DNA from: Coriobacteriia bacterium
Lineage (GTDB): Bacteria > Actinomycetota > Coriobacteriia > Coriobacteriales > UBA8131
Assembly: GCA_009776725.1 (NCBI GenBank)
Contig: WRNE01000016.1
Span: 1 to 38,228, forward strand
Length of the DNA stretch: 38,228 bases
Reading direction: 5' to 3'
In this document: positions 1 to 8,295 of the stretch, one piece after another
How the letters are laid out: every line of letters begins with the position of its first letter
Numbering within the stretch: the first letter of the stretch is position 1
Made by a program: the position numbers and the translations under genes
The notes under the pieces: model-generated
The model's input: only the letters and a program-made list of their open reading frames with translations
Told to the model about the DNA's origin: nothing
Database searches by the model: none

Positions 1-559
1 CATTGGTAATGTCAGTAGCATGCACAAGCCCGCCAGTTAGCTGGTAGACCAGCCAAGTATCGACTGTGCCAAACGCCAGCTCCCCCCGTTTGGCTGCTGC
101 TCTAGCCCCAGGCACCTCGTTTAACAGCCAGGCGATTTTAGTCGCTGAGAAATAAGCGTCTGGGACAAGCCCCGTCCGGTCAATGATGCCTTCTTCCACC
201 TGGGGGTCTTTACAGATCTGCTCCAGCATCTCGCTGGTCCGACGACACTGCCAAACTATGGCATTGGCAATCGGCTTTCCTGTCTTTTTATCCCAGACCA
301 ATGTTGTCTCGCGTTGGTTGCTTATACCGATAGCGGCAATTTGCTGAGCCTTGGCTGCTGTAGCTGCCAAGGCGTCATCGACTGCCTTGAACTGCGAAGA
401 CAGTATTTCTTGGGGATCATGCTCGACCCAGGCAGGTTTTGGGTAGATCTGCTCAAAGGAATGCTGTGCACTGCCGACCAGCCTAGCCTGATGGTCAAAG
501 AGCAAGGCACGGGAGCTGGTTGTGCCCTGGTCGAGCGCCAGGATGAGACCGCTGTCCAT
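1..559 (-). CDS. glpK: Glycerol kinase, N-terminal part (runs off the window)
   Basis: Glycerol kinase phosphorylates glycerol to sn-glycerol-3-phosphate with ATP in the cytoplasm. Reading the minus strand from the ATG at 559 gives 186 codons that begin [20 protein letters not shown], the phosphate-binding N-terminus of FGGY kinases. The GlpK-specific blocks [30 protein letters not shown] and [15 protein letters not shown] follow in the expected order. These separate it from xylulokinase. The C-terminal two thirds lie beyond position 1. A purine-rich GGAAGG lies about 13 nt upstream of the ATG, which is rather far. A possible promoter sits at 625-652. Family assignment is secure; the exact start is less so. 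Confidence 0.93.
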   Translation of the reverse strand, partial: MDSGLILALDQGTTSSRALLFDHQARLVGSAQHSFEQIYPKPAWVEHDPQEILSSQFKAVDDALAATAAKAQQIAAIGISNQRETTLVWDKKTGKPIANAIVWQCRRTSEMLEQICKDPQVEEGIIDRTGLVPDAYFSATKIAWLLNEVPGARAAAKRGELAFGTVDTWLVYQLTGGLVHATDITN

Positions 560-624
560 TTATCTTTTAAGACCTTCCTGTTACGACGCCCAAAAACCAC
601 CAGGCTAATTCATTCTTCATAAAC

Positions 625-652
625 AACATAGATACAACAAGTCTACTCTCAA
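625..652 (-). promoter_or_regulatory. Possible promoter for glpK
   Basis: On the minus strand TTGAGA (647-652) and TATGTT (625-630) are separated by 16 nt. They match the sigma-70-type boxes at 5/6 and 4/6 positions. The predicted leader before the glpK ATG at 559 would be about 60 nt. A TTCTCCACA motif lies just upstream at 674-682. Prediction by eye only. Confidence 0.35.
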
Positions 653-711
653 AATGTTAAGCGAAGCTTAAACTTCTCCACAAATGTACTTAAGTAGCTT
701 ATAAATATGCC

Positions 712-1689
712 TTAAAACCAATTCACATTGGCAACAGCCTTGGGGATGACAGTAACATCGGGACCGGTGGAGTACACCATGAACGCTAGAGGCGCACTCA
801 TCCCGCCGACGATATGGTAGCCGGCAGACTCGATCTCTTGGTAACGAAGCTGTTGAAAATCGGAGAAGATATTGCTTTCATAGGTGCCATAGGACAGGTG
901 GGCAGTGTCGCTTTTGTCAAACCTTCCCCAGGTCGGGTCGGCGATGTGCCATTTGTCGTTCGCAAAGAACTCCACCCAGGCATGAGCGATCCCCGGATGC
1001 ATCCAGTCTGAAGCTTTTTGCAAGGGCAGTTGTAGCGTCAAACCGCTGATCAGCCGGGTGGGGATGGCATTTGCACGAAGCAATGCAGTCGTTAGGATCG
1101 CAAAGTCATAGCAGACTCCGGATGGGTCGTCAAGCAACTCGGACGCGCTTAACTGTGGCTTGTTTGGTTGCGTATCCTTAGGTATTTTTAGGGTTTTGTG
1201 CACATATTCGACGGTGTTTAGCGCAGTTTGATAATCATCGGCTCCCTGAAGCTGGCGGGCAAGCTCGATAATCTTGGTGTTTTCAATATCTACATATTGT
1301 TGGTGCTGAAGGTACTCGTCTAGCACTTCGCCATCCCACGGAGCAATGTTCTTTAACAAGCTAAGCGAATATTGGACCCTTACTAAAGCCTCTGTTGAAG
1401 TCTTGCTCGCATTTACTATTGCTATCATTTCACACCAGCCATCGTACTCTACTATCTCGTAAGAGTCGACACCCTCAATATTAAAGTCGCCAAGCTCTTG
1501 GTAAGCATACGTTATGGGCAAGGCAACTTGCAGATAAGCCGTTTCTTTGTTCGGCATTGATATGCGATATGTCTCGGTGATGTCAAACGACCGTTTTTGT
1601 GCGTTTAGGATAAGAAATAGCATCGACGCTACTATCAAGAAGACCACAGAGACGCTTATACCAACGAAGTAGCGCCTTTTTTTATCCAT
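712..1689 (-). CDS. Membrane-anchored transglutaminase-like protein
   Basis: A 325-residue protein with an N-terminal membrane segment (about residues 7-27, after MDKKRRY) and an extracellular domain. The second half carries the transglutaminase/cysteine-protease-like triad: Cys in PSGVCYDFA near residue 192, His in AHAWVEFF near 236 and Asp in IADPTWGRF near 252. Proteins of this superfamily crosslink, deamidate or hydrolyse peptides; the substrate here is unknown. The start is set at the ATG at 1689 because AGGG lies 7 nt upstream and the hydrophobic anchor begins there. The open frame extends to 2067, but that would overlap the divergent lipase gene. It ends about 150 nt upstream of glpK, which is on the same strand. 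Confidence 0.82.
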   Translation of the reverse strand: MDKKRRYFVGISVSVVFLIVASMLFLILNAQKRSFDITETYRISMPNKETAYLQVALPITYAYQELGDFNIEGVDSYEIVEYDGWCEMIAIVNASKTSTEALVRVQYSLSLLKNIAPWDGEVLDEYLQHQQYVDIENTKIIELARQLQGADDYQTALNTVEYVHKTLKIPKDTQPNKPQLSASELLDDPSGVCYDFAILTTALLRANAIPTRLISGLTLQLPLQKASDWMHPGIAHAWVEFFANDKWHIADPTWGRFDKSDTAHLSYGTYESNIFSDFQQLRYQEIESAGYHIVGGMSAPLAFMVYSTGPDVTVIPKAVANVNWF

Positions 1690-1728
1690 ATTTGCCCTCG
1701 CTTTCCGGCAAGTAGAGAAGAACAGGTA

Positions 1729-1757
1729 TTGACAAGCTATCATTACTATACGATATT
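1729..1757 (+). promoter_or_regulatory. Promoter of the lipase gene, probably giving a leaderless mRNA
   Basis: A perfect -35 TTGACA (1729-1734), a 17-nt spacer and GATATT (1752-1757, 4/6). The first ATG of the lipase gene is at 1768, only 10 nt past the -10 box, so transcription starting 6-8 nt downstream would leave a 5' leader of a few bases. No Shine-Dalgarno sequence is visible before that ATG, which is consistent with a leaderless transcript. Confidence 0.5.
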
Positions 1758-1767
1758 CTTCAATAAC

Positions 1768-2718
1768 ATGAAAACGACGAACCTGACATACCTCTCCTAT
1801 GACAACGAGACGCAGATCCAAGCGTGGTTGAAAGAGCCCAACAAGGTGGCTTCGGGCAAAGACTTGCCGCGGGCTGTGATCCAGGTCGTGCATGGTGCTG
1901 CTGAGCATAGCGGCCGATATAGCCATATTGCCAAACACCTGGTAGACCAAGGTTTTGTTGTATGTGGAGAAGACCATGTCGGACATGGGAAGTCCGCTGC
2001 CAGCCCTGACGACCTTGGACATATACCGGCGGAGAACGGCGACCGTATCCTGATCGAGGACGTGCATAGCCTGCGGGAGACAGTCCAGAAACGTTATTTA
2101 GAAAGCGTCCCCTACATCATGCTTGGCCATTCAATGGGCAGTTTCATTGTCCGCGTCTACATCAGCATCTATGGGGACGGGCTAGATGCAGTGGTGCTCT
2201 CCGGAACAGCAGAGCCCCGGATGGCCACCATGCTTCCGACCTTGGCCTACCTTAAGCGAGTGGTCAAAAAGCAGGGAGAGCGCACGGTTTCGACCAACCT
2301 CCACAAACTTGGCCTAGGAAGCTACTCGAGAGTCATCAAGGACAGACGGACCGACTTCGACTGGATATGTACCGACCCTGAGGTTGTTGACGCCTATATC
2401 GCCGACCCCCTCTGTGGTTTTATGTTTACCAACGGGGCTTACCTGACTTTGGCTACGCTGATGCGTAACATGGTTTCGGTGGAGAAGGGCTTTACCCCGG
2501 CGAATTTGCGTATTCTCTGTTTGGCTGGTGGCAAAGACCCGGTCTCCAAGTTCGGCCGTGCCCCCAAGGCAATGGCTGCCTCTTTCAAAAGGGCCTTAAA
2601 AGGTGACGTCGAGACAGCCTTGCTCTCAGATGCGCGCCATGAGATATTCAACGAGCCTGACTGGAAAAAAACCTTAAACACCCTGATCACCTGGATGGAG
2701 CACCGCCTAGGGGTCTAG
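1768..2718 (+). CDS. Alpha/beta hydrolase, monoacylglycerol-lipase-like
   Basis: A 316-residue serine hydrolase of the monoglyceride lipase/lysophospholipase group (Hydrolase_4). The oxyanion region VVHGAAEHSGRY is typical of this family. The nucleophile elbow is LGHSMGSF with Ser near residue 121. The acid is probably Asp in GGKDPVSKFG (about 254) and the base His in DARHEIF (about 290). There is no signal peptide, so it is likely cytoplasmic and cleaves monoacylglycerols or related esters. Glycerol released this way could feed the nearby glycerol kinase; this link is inferred. The start at 1768 is preferred over the TTG at 1729 because the latter is the -35 box. The stop lies inside an 18-bp tandem repeat. 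Confidence 0.85.
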   Translation: MKTTNLTYLSYDNETQIQAWLKEPNKVASGKDLPRAVIQVVHGAAEHSGRYSHIAKHLVDQGFVVCGEDHVGHGKSAASPDDLGHIPAENGDRILIEDVHSLRETVQKRYLESVPYIMLGHSMGSFIVRVYISIYGDGLDAVVLSGTAEPRMATMLPTLAYLKRVVKKQGERTVSTNLHKLGLGSYSRVIKDRRTDFDWICTDPEVVDAYIADPLCGFMFTNGAYLTLATLMRNMVSVEKGFTPANLRILCLAGGKDPVSKFGRAPKAMAASFKRALKGDVETALLSDARHEIFNEPDWKKTLNTLITWMEHRLGV

Positions 2719-2736
2719 CACCGCCTAGGGGTCTAG
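2701..2736 (+). repeat. 18-bp tandem repeat (2 copies) over the lipase stop codon
   Basis: The unit CACCGCCTAGGGGTCTAG occurs at 2701-2718 and again, identical, at 2719-2736, followed by a partial third CACCGCC. The lipase stop TAG is the end of the first copy. It looks like a recent replication-slippage duplication, without effect on the protein. Confidence 0.9.
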
Positions 2737-2971
2737 CAGCACCGCCGACAGGCTGCAAGGAGCGTCAGGCACTTCTCCACAGGCCCAAGCTTAGCCGGGA
2801 TAAAGGTTTTTCTACGTACAAACAAACATATCATGCTCGGCATCATTTGCGATCTTGTGAGAAAATACTGGTTTGTCTTTTAAATGGGCACTTATGCAGT
2901 TAAGAGCAATTTTCCGAAGTGGGTGTGGTAAGTTAGGCAGTCACTTTGGCTAGGTGATAGAAGGGTAGCTA

Positions 2972-4456
2972 ATGCAGAATAAACCATGGGAAACGGTTCT
3001 TGTTTGGATATTGGCCATTGCCTTGATTGGATCAGGCGCTTATTACTTTATCAACAATGGGAGGACCGAGACCTACAAATACGATTTAAAGCAGATCGCC
3101 GCCACAGTCGACGACGTAGAGGTCCGGGAGGCAGACATTACCCATACTGTCGAATCCATGCGATCTGACTCGTATGGCAACTTAATGGCAGACGAGGAGT
3201 GGGCGGTGACTTTGGTTTGGAGCGACTTTACCCCGGAGACCTTGCGCGACCATGTCATCAAAAACCAGTTTGCCATACCGATCATGGTCTTAAACGATGC
3301 TGCCGAGCTTGGCATTTATCCAGACCAGGTAGCAGTGGACCTGATAATCGAAGAACAGCAGGAATACTTCGGCAAAGGCGTGGAGTGGACGAATTTCATC
3401 AACGCCATGGGTTTTGCCGACGACCTTTCGTACCGTCGTTTTCTGGAAGCACAGGATGTGATTTCCCGATTGATGAATTCGATGTACGAGGACAGCGAGC
3501 CGACGCAAGAGGAGATCGATGATTTTCTCGCCGAGTATGCCCCACAGCTGGTGGGGAAGAAGTCAAGCGCCGTGATCATTGTCGTCGAAGACGAAGAAGC
3601 CTATGAAGAGGCGCTGCAACAGGCCCAAAGGGCACAAAGCGCACTCGCCTCCGGCATGGATTTTGCCACCGTGTCGGACACATACTCTAAAGCCTATATG
3701 GACCTGGAGCCTGGTGGCGACATGGGCTGGCAGGCCTTGACAAACTTGCCAGACGAATACTACTTGGCCTTAGACGAGCTTAGTGTAGGCGAAGTCTCGG
3801 GGATAGTGGAAAGTGATTACTACCTATTCATTATCTATTGCACTGACGAGTACCAGATCGGCGACGAGGGCTTCGACCCAGACGCGGTCCCAGATGATAT
3901 GCGTGAAGAGATCCTTGACGCCTTGCCTGAGTTTTTAGAGACTGAACGCCCGAACAAGTATTACGCCGACCTGTTGGAGTCAGACCGCATCACCATTAAC
4001 CCAATGCCTAGCGGGCTGCCCTACGATGTCGACTTGAAGCTGGCTGGCGAGCTCGAAATCATCGACGATGAGATCGGGGATGGCCCAGAGGCTGCTGAGG
4101 GTGACCTGATAAGGGTAACTTATGTCGGCACCCTTGAGGACGGAACGGTCTTTGACGCCACTTACTTAAACGAGACAGGCTATTTCGAGTTTGTCTTGGG
4201 CGAAGGCGAAGTGATCAAGGGTTGGGACCAGGGCCTGCTTGGCATGCGGGTCGGTGGCAAGCGTACTTTGATCATTCCTGCCGCATTTGGCTATGGGGCA
4301 AGCGGAAGCGGCTCAATACCGGCTTATGCGAGCCTGCGTTTTGAGATCGAGCTCCTGGCAGTAAATGGCGACTTCGGCCCGGCAGGTGACAATACTGATG
4401 TAAGCGATGCTCTCGACTTGCTGCCTGACGACAACGGCGAGCCACTGCTTGATTGA
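2972..4456 (+). CDS. Membrane-anchored foldase with SurA/parvulin and FKBP domains
   Basis: A 494-residue extracytoplasmic peptidyl-prolyl isomerase. Residues about 8-27 form an N-terminal transmembrane anchor with no lipobox. Residues about 40-165 resemble a SurA_N chaperone region. Residues about 190-295 resemble a parvulin (PpiC) domain, with the family hallmark GGDMGW and a following LSVGEVSG. The C-terminus (about 378-465) is a complete FKBP domain: VTYVGTLEDGTVFDATY, VIKGWDQGL, FGYGASG and LRFEIELL carry the usual binding-pocket aromatics. An AGAAGGG ribosome site precedes the ATG by about 8 nt. Two isomerase folds on one anchor is unusual. It probably folds exported proteins. Only 39 nt separate it from iorA, so co-transcription is possible. 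Confidence 0.87.
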   Translation: MQNKPWETVLVWILAIALIGSGAYYFINNGRTETYKYDLKQIAATVDDVEVREADITHTVESMRSDSYGNLMADEEWAVTLVWSDFTPETLRDHVIKNQFAIPIMVLNDAAELGIYPDQVAVDLIIEEQQEYFGKGVEWTNFINAMGFADDLSYRRFLEAQDVISRLMNSMYEDSEPTQEEIDDFLAEYAPQLVGKKSSAVIIVVEDEEAYEEALQQAQRAQSALASGMDFATVSDTYSKAYMDLEPGGDMGWQALTNLPDEYYLALDELSVGEVSGIVESDYYLFIIYCTDEYQIGDEGFDPDAVPDDMREEILDALPEFLETERPNKYYADLLESDRITINPMPSGLPYDVDLKLAGELEIIDDEIGDGPEAAEGDLIRVTYVGTLEDGTVFDATYLNETGYFEFVLGEGEVIKGWDQGLLGMRVGGKRTLIIPAAFGYGASGSGSIPAYASLRFEIELLAVNGDFGPAGDNTDVSDALDLLPDDNGEPLLD

Positions 4457-4495
4457 ATGCCTAGCTAGCATTTTACTTACAGACAAGGAGCTCAT

Positions 4496-6361
4496 ATGAC
4501 AAAAGAACTATTGATGGGCAACCAGGCTCTTGCCCTTGGAGCTATCAAGGCTGGAGTCAAGCTGATCAGCGGCTATCCTGGGACTCCTTCTACAGAAGCC
4601 TTAGAGTATGCCTCCTACCTCGGCCGCAAGCACAACTTGAGCGACCTGCATGTGGAGTGGTCGACTAACGAGAAGGTTGCTTTGGAAGTGGCTGCCGGCG
4701 CTGCGATGAGCGGCGCCCGTGCCCTAGCCACGATGAAGATGGTCGGACTCAACGTCGCACTAGACGCTTTGATGAGCCTCCCCTACCTGGGGCTTGGCGG
4801 ACTGGTGCTTTTAGTCGCTGACGATCCCGGCCCCTTCTCTTCCCAGACCGAGCAGGACACCCGCCAATTGGCTGAGTTTGCAAAGGTGCCCCTGCTCGAC
4901 CCTTCGACTCCCGAAGAGGCCCTACAGATGATGATGGAGGCTTTCGAGATCTCCGAGCAGTACCATACCCCGGTCATTGTCAGGCCGGTGACCCGGGTCA
5001 GCCACGGGGCGGTGACCATCGACGCCGACTTTAGCTACCAGGTCCACCCGATCAGCGGGTTCGACCCCAAAATCGACTGGGTCGTCCTACCGGCACGGGC
5101 ATACGCTGGCCATCTAGAGACAGTGAGCCGCCTAAACGAGCTTGAAGCCTATAGCTCGGGCAGTGCTTTTAATTATATGGAGAAAACCGGGCTCTCGCCT
5201 GCTCCGGCGCACTTAGGCATTGTAGCCGGCGGCTTAAGCTGGGCTTATGCCAAAGATGCGATCGACTCGCTTGGCTACGTGGGCTCGCTGAAGCTTTTAA
5301 AGATCGGCATGCCTGTCGCTTTTCCAACCAGCCTGGCCTATCTTTACCTGAAGGACCTGTCAGAAGTCATCGTATTCGAAGAGCTGGAGCCGGTGATCGA
5401 GCGCCGCCTCCTAGAAGTCGCAGGACGCTACCACTTGCCGGTCAAGATCTATGGGCATCTGACAAACACCACCCGTGATGCCGGTGAGAGCTCCGCGGCT
5501 GAGATAGCCGAGCAGATCCTCGACTTCCTTTCCGTTGACAGCCCCAAGAAGACAAAGGTCGACACTTTCTACCAGGATGCCCCACAAATTCCCGCCCGGC
5601 CGCCTGTGCTCTGTGCCGGATGCCCGCACCGGGCATCTTTTTATGCAGTAAAACAAGCCCTTAAGGGCAAAAAGGCAAGCTTCAGCGGTGATATCGGCTG
5701 CTATACATTAGGCAACTCCGTCCCCTTGAAGATGGTCCAAACCTGTGTCTGTATGGGTGCGGGCTTTACCGTTACACAAGGGCTGGCCTGGGCCGAGCCC
5801 GACAGTTACCACATAGGCTTTTTAGGCGACTCGACTTTCTTTGCCAGTGGGATCCCCGGGCTGATCAACGCAGTGTACAACCAAGCAAACGTGACTTTCG
5901 TCGTACTAGACAACTCTGTGACGGCTATGACCGGCGGCCAGCCTCATCCGGGGACCGGGGAGAGGATGGCTGTTGATGCCGACCCGGCAAACCTGGAGGG
6001 CAATGCTGGCACTAGTGCCTTAAGCATCAGCCAGATCATCAGTGCCTGTGGGGTCGAATGTGTCATCGAAGCCGACCCCCTTGACCTGCAAGAATCAAAA
6101 CGGGCAGTCCGGGAGGCCATTGCCTATGAAGGCGTCAGTGCGATTGTTTTTCGGTCGCCTTGCATCTATGTCACGACCAGCCCAAAAAGCCTTACCGTAA
6201 ACGCAGACACTTGCATCAACTGTAAGACATGCATCCGCGCACTGGGCTGTCCTGCCCTCTTGTCGTCCAAGACGCATACCAGCATCGATCCAGAGACCTG
6301 TACCGCTTGTGGCCTCTGCTCCCAGATCTGCCCCACCAAGTCGATTGGGGACTTCTCATGA
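4496..6361 (+). CDS. iorA: Indolepyruvate:ferredoxin oxidoreductase, alpha subunit
   Basis: Large subunit of the oxygen-sensitive enzyme that oxidatively decarboxylates aryl pyruvates (indolepyruvate, phenylpyruvate, hydroxyphenylpyruvate) to aryl-acetyl-CoA with reduction of ferredoxin. The 621-residue length is typical. The N-terminal pyrimidine domain starts MGNQALALGAIKAG with SGYPGTPSTE. The TPP/Mg site GDSTFFASG with following DNSVTAMTGG lies near residues 440-480. The C-terminus has two ferredoxin-type clusters, CINCKTC-x5-C and CTACGLCSQICP. AAGGAG precedes the ATG by 5 nt. Its stop overlaps the iorB start as ATGA, indicating translational coupling. Confidence 0.95.
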   Translation: MTKELLMGNQALALGAIKAGVKLISGYPGTPSTEALEYASYLGRKHNLSDLHVEWSTNEKVALEVAAGAAMSGARALATMKMVGLNVALDALMSLPYLGLGGLVLLVADDPGPFSSQTEQDTRQLAEFAKVPLLDPSTPEEALQMMMEAFEISEQYHTPVIVRPVTRVSHGAVTIDADFSYQVHPISGFDPKIDWVVLPARAYAGHLETVSRLNELEAYSSGSAFNYMEKTGLSPAPAHLGIVAGGLSWAYAKDAIDSLGYVGSLKLLKIGMPVAFPTSLAYLYLKDLSEVIVFEELEPVIERRLLEVAGRYHLPVKIYGHLTNTTRDAGESSAAEIAEQILDFLSVDSPKKTKVDTFYQDAPQIPARPPVLCAGCPHRASFYAVKQALKGKKASFSGDIGCYTLGNSVPLKMVQTCVCMGAGFTVTQGLAWAEPDSYHIGFLGDSTFFASGIPGLINAVYNQANVTFVVLDNSVTAMTGGQPHPGTGERMAVDADPANLEGNAGTSALSISQIISACGVECVIEADPLDLQESKRAVREAIAYEGVSAIVFRSPCIYVTTSPKSLTVNADTCINCKTCIRALGCPALLSSKTHTSIDPETCTACGLCSQICPTKSIGDFS

Positions 6362-7014
6362 GTAACGACATTATTATTGCTGGAGTCGGTGGGCAAGGGA
6401 CAGTGCTTGCATCGCGTTTGATCGCCTATGCGGCAATGTTAGAAGGCAAGACCGTACGTACCGCCGAGACGATTGGCATGTCCCAACGAGGGGGCAGCGT
6501 TTTAGGCTACATCCGTATTTTTTCAGACGACGACGGGTATGCACCGCTCTCGCCGATGATTTACTCCGGCCAAGCCGATCTGTTGATGGCCTTCGAGCCA
6601 GCTGAGGCCGCCCGCAACCTGCATCTGCTCAAAGCAGGCGGCTCATTGGTCACTGCCTGCAAAGGGATCATGCCTATCCAAGCCCAATTAGCGAAGGACC
6701 CATCCGAGGTATACGACGTAGAGAAGCTACTTGCCTGGCTAGAGGCAAAGTCAACGGCAGCAGACCTGCCTGCCTACCAGGCGTATTTAATAGACGGAGA
6801 GGCCATACTGGAAAAGCTAGGCTCTGGGCGTGTTTTAAATGTCGTATTGCTCGGAGTCGCCATAGCCACCGGAGCCTTGGCTATCAGCGAAGACAGCCTC
6901 GTATCAGCAATCCAAGCTCTGGCACCAGCCAGGTACCTTGAAATGAACATCAAGGCTTTAGGAGAGGGGAAGGCCCAAGCAAATGAAAGACCAACAATGG
7001 GAGCAGATACTTAG
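6358..7014 (+). CDS. iorB: Indolepyruvate:ferredoxin oxidoreductase, beta subunit
   Basis: The 218-residue small (gamma-type) subunit. The N-terminus MSNDIIIAGVGGQGTVLASR is the hallmark of 2-oxoacid:ferredoxin oxidoreductase gamma domains, followed by RTAETIGMSQRGGSV, which is conserved in IorB. The start ATG at 6358 overlaps the iorA stop by four bases (ATGA). An upstream in-frame extension to 6229 is rejected because it lies entirely inside iorA. The 3' end overlaps the next gene by 32 nt, so the three genes form a tightly coupled operon. Confidence 0.94.
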   Translation: MSNDIIIAGVGGQGTVLASRLIAYAAMLEGKTVRTAETIGMSQRGGSVLGYIRIFSDDDGYAPLSPMIYSGQADLLMAFEPAEAARNLHLLKAGGSLVTACKGIMPIQAQLAKDPSEVYDVEKLLAWLEAKSTAADLPAYQAYLIDGEAILEKLGSGRVLNVVLLGVAIATGALAISEDSLVSAIQALAPARYLEMNIKALGEGKAQANERPTMGADT

Positions 7015-8212
7015 TCTACTGGCGGGTATCAAGCAAAAAAGCCAGTTCTACTCCACAAAATACCATGATCTCGATCTGGCTGACATTAAGGACTTAAAAG
7101 GCTTTCAAAGCCTTCCCTTGACTACAAAGGACGAGCTCAGGGAGTCATACCCACTGGGCCTGGCTGCTGTTCCCCTTCAAGACATCGTGCGCATCCATTC
7201 GACTAGCGGCACTACCGGGGTGCCTGTGATCATCCCCTATACGGCACAAGACGTTGCCGACTGGGCGGAGATGTTCAAGCGTTGTTACGAGTTTGCCGGT
7301 GTCACCTCCTTAGACCGGGTCCAAGTGACCCCCGGTTATGGGCTTTGGACTGCCGGAATCGGTTTTCAGGCCGGGGCCGAGCTTTTAGGCGCCATGGTTG
7401 TCCCCATGGGCCCAGGCAACACGGACAAACAGATCGAGATGATGATTGACCTGCAAACCAGTGTTTTAGGCTCTACTTCCTCATACGCCTTGTTGCTGGC
7501 TGAGACGATTGCCGAGCGGGGCTTGCAAGACCGCATCAACCTGCGCGTCGGCGTCATCGGGTCCGAGCGCTGGGGCGAGAAAATGCGCGCTCGGATTTCC
7601 ACCGAGCTCGGCATCAAGCTCTTCGACATCTATGGCTTGACCGAGGTATATGGCCCAGGCATTGCCATCAGCTGCGAGTACCAGATGGCTATGCATTGTT
7701 GGGATGATTTCATCTATGCCGAGATCATTGACCCTGAGACAGGCGAGGTACTACCCGACGGGGAGTTCGGCGAGCTGGTGCTGACCACGCTACGCAAAGA
7801 AGGCGCTCCGATGATCCGTTATCGAACGCACGACCTAACCCGCATCGTTGGCGGACAATGCCCTTGCGGAAGCACCCATACCCGTATCGACACGCTGATC
7901 GGCCGATCCGACGACATGGTCAAAGTCAAAGGCGTGAACGTTTTTCCTGCCCATATCGAAGAGGCTTTAGCGAAGATACCTGGGGCATCCAGCGAGTACC
8001 AGGTGATAATCGAGCATCTAAACGGACGGGACAGTATGACCGTCCTTTTCGAGACGTCTTTATCGGGAGAAGCCCGCCTTGTGCTCGAAGAGTCACTATG
8101 CCGGCTTATCAAACAACAGCTAGGGGTGACTGTGATAAGCAAGGCTGTCGGTCTAGGCGACCTGCCGCGGTCTGAGAAAAAGACCCAGCGGGTTTTTGAC
8201 AAGCGTTTTTAA
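6983..8212 (+). CDS. Phenylacetate-CoA ligase-like adenylating enzyme
   Basis: A 409-residue ANL-superfamily enzyme of the PaaK type. The sequence shows the ATP loop STSGTTGVPVIIPYT near residue 74, the adenylate-binding YGLTEVYGPG (about 216), YRTHDLTRI and the hinge GRSDDMVKVKGVNVFP, as in phenylacetate-CoA ligases. It joins arylacetates to CoA with ATP cleavage to AMP. Next to iorAB it would interconvert aryl-acetyl-CoA and free arylacetates such as phenylacetate or indoleacetate. This coupling is known from aromatic-amino-acid-fermenting anaerobes, but the preferred substrate and direction here are inferred. It begins inside iorB. No terminator hairpin is seen in the 83 nt before the convergent birA. 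Confidence 0.88.
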   Translation: MKDQQWEQILSLLAGIKQKSQFYSTKYHDLDLADIKDLKGFQSLPLTTKDELRESYPLGLAAVPLQDIVRIHSTSGTTGVPVIIPYTAQDVADWAEMFKRCYEFAGVTSLDRVQVTPGYGLWTAGIGFQAGAELLGAMVVPMGPGNTDKQIEMMIDLQTSVLGSTSSYALLLAETIAERGLQDRINLRVGVIGSERWGEKMRARISTELGIKLFDIYGLTEVYGPGIAISCEYQMAMHCWDDFIYAEIIDPETGEVLPDGEFGELVLTTLRKEGAPMIRYRTHDLTRIVGGQCPCGSTHTRIDTLIGRSDDMVKVKGVNVFPAHIEEALAKIPGASSEYQVIIEHLNGRDSMTVLFETSLSGEARLVLEESLCRLIKQQLGVTVISKAVGLGDLPRSEKKTQRVFDKRF

Positions 8213-8295
8213 CTGGTACAGACGAGTGCTCCCGATCAGGGGAGGAAAAATCAGAGACAAGAAGTTGGGACAGCCTGCTACAGGTTGACGATGGG

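Noticed and set aside
1690..2067. N-terminal extension of the transglutaminase-like gene to 2067
   Set aside because: It overlaps the divergent lipase coding region and its promoter, has no signal or domain character, and a ribosome site plus membrane anchor mark the start at 1689.
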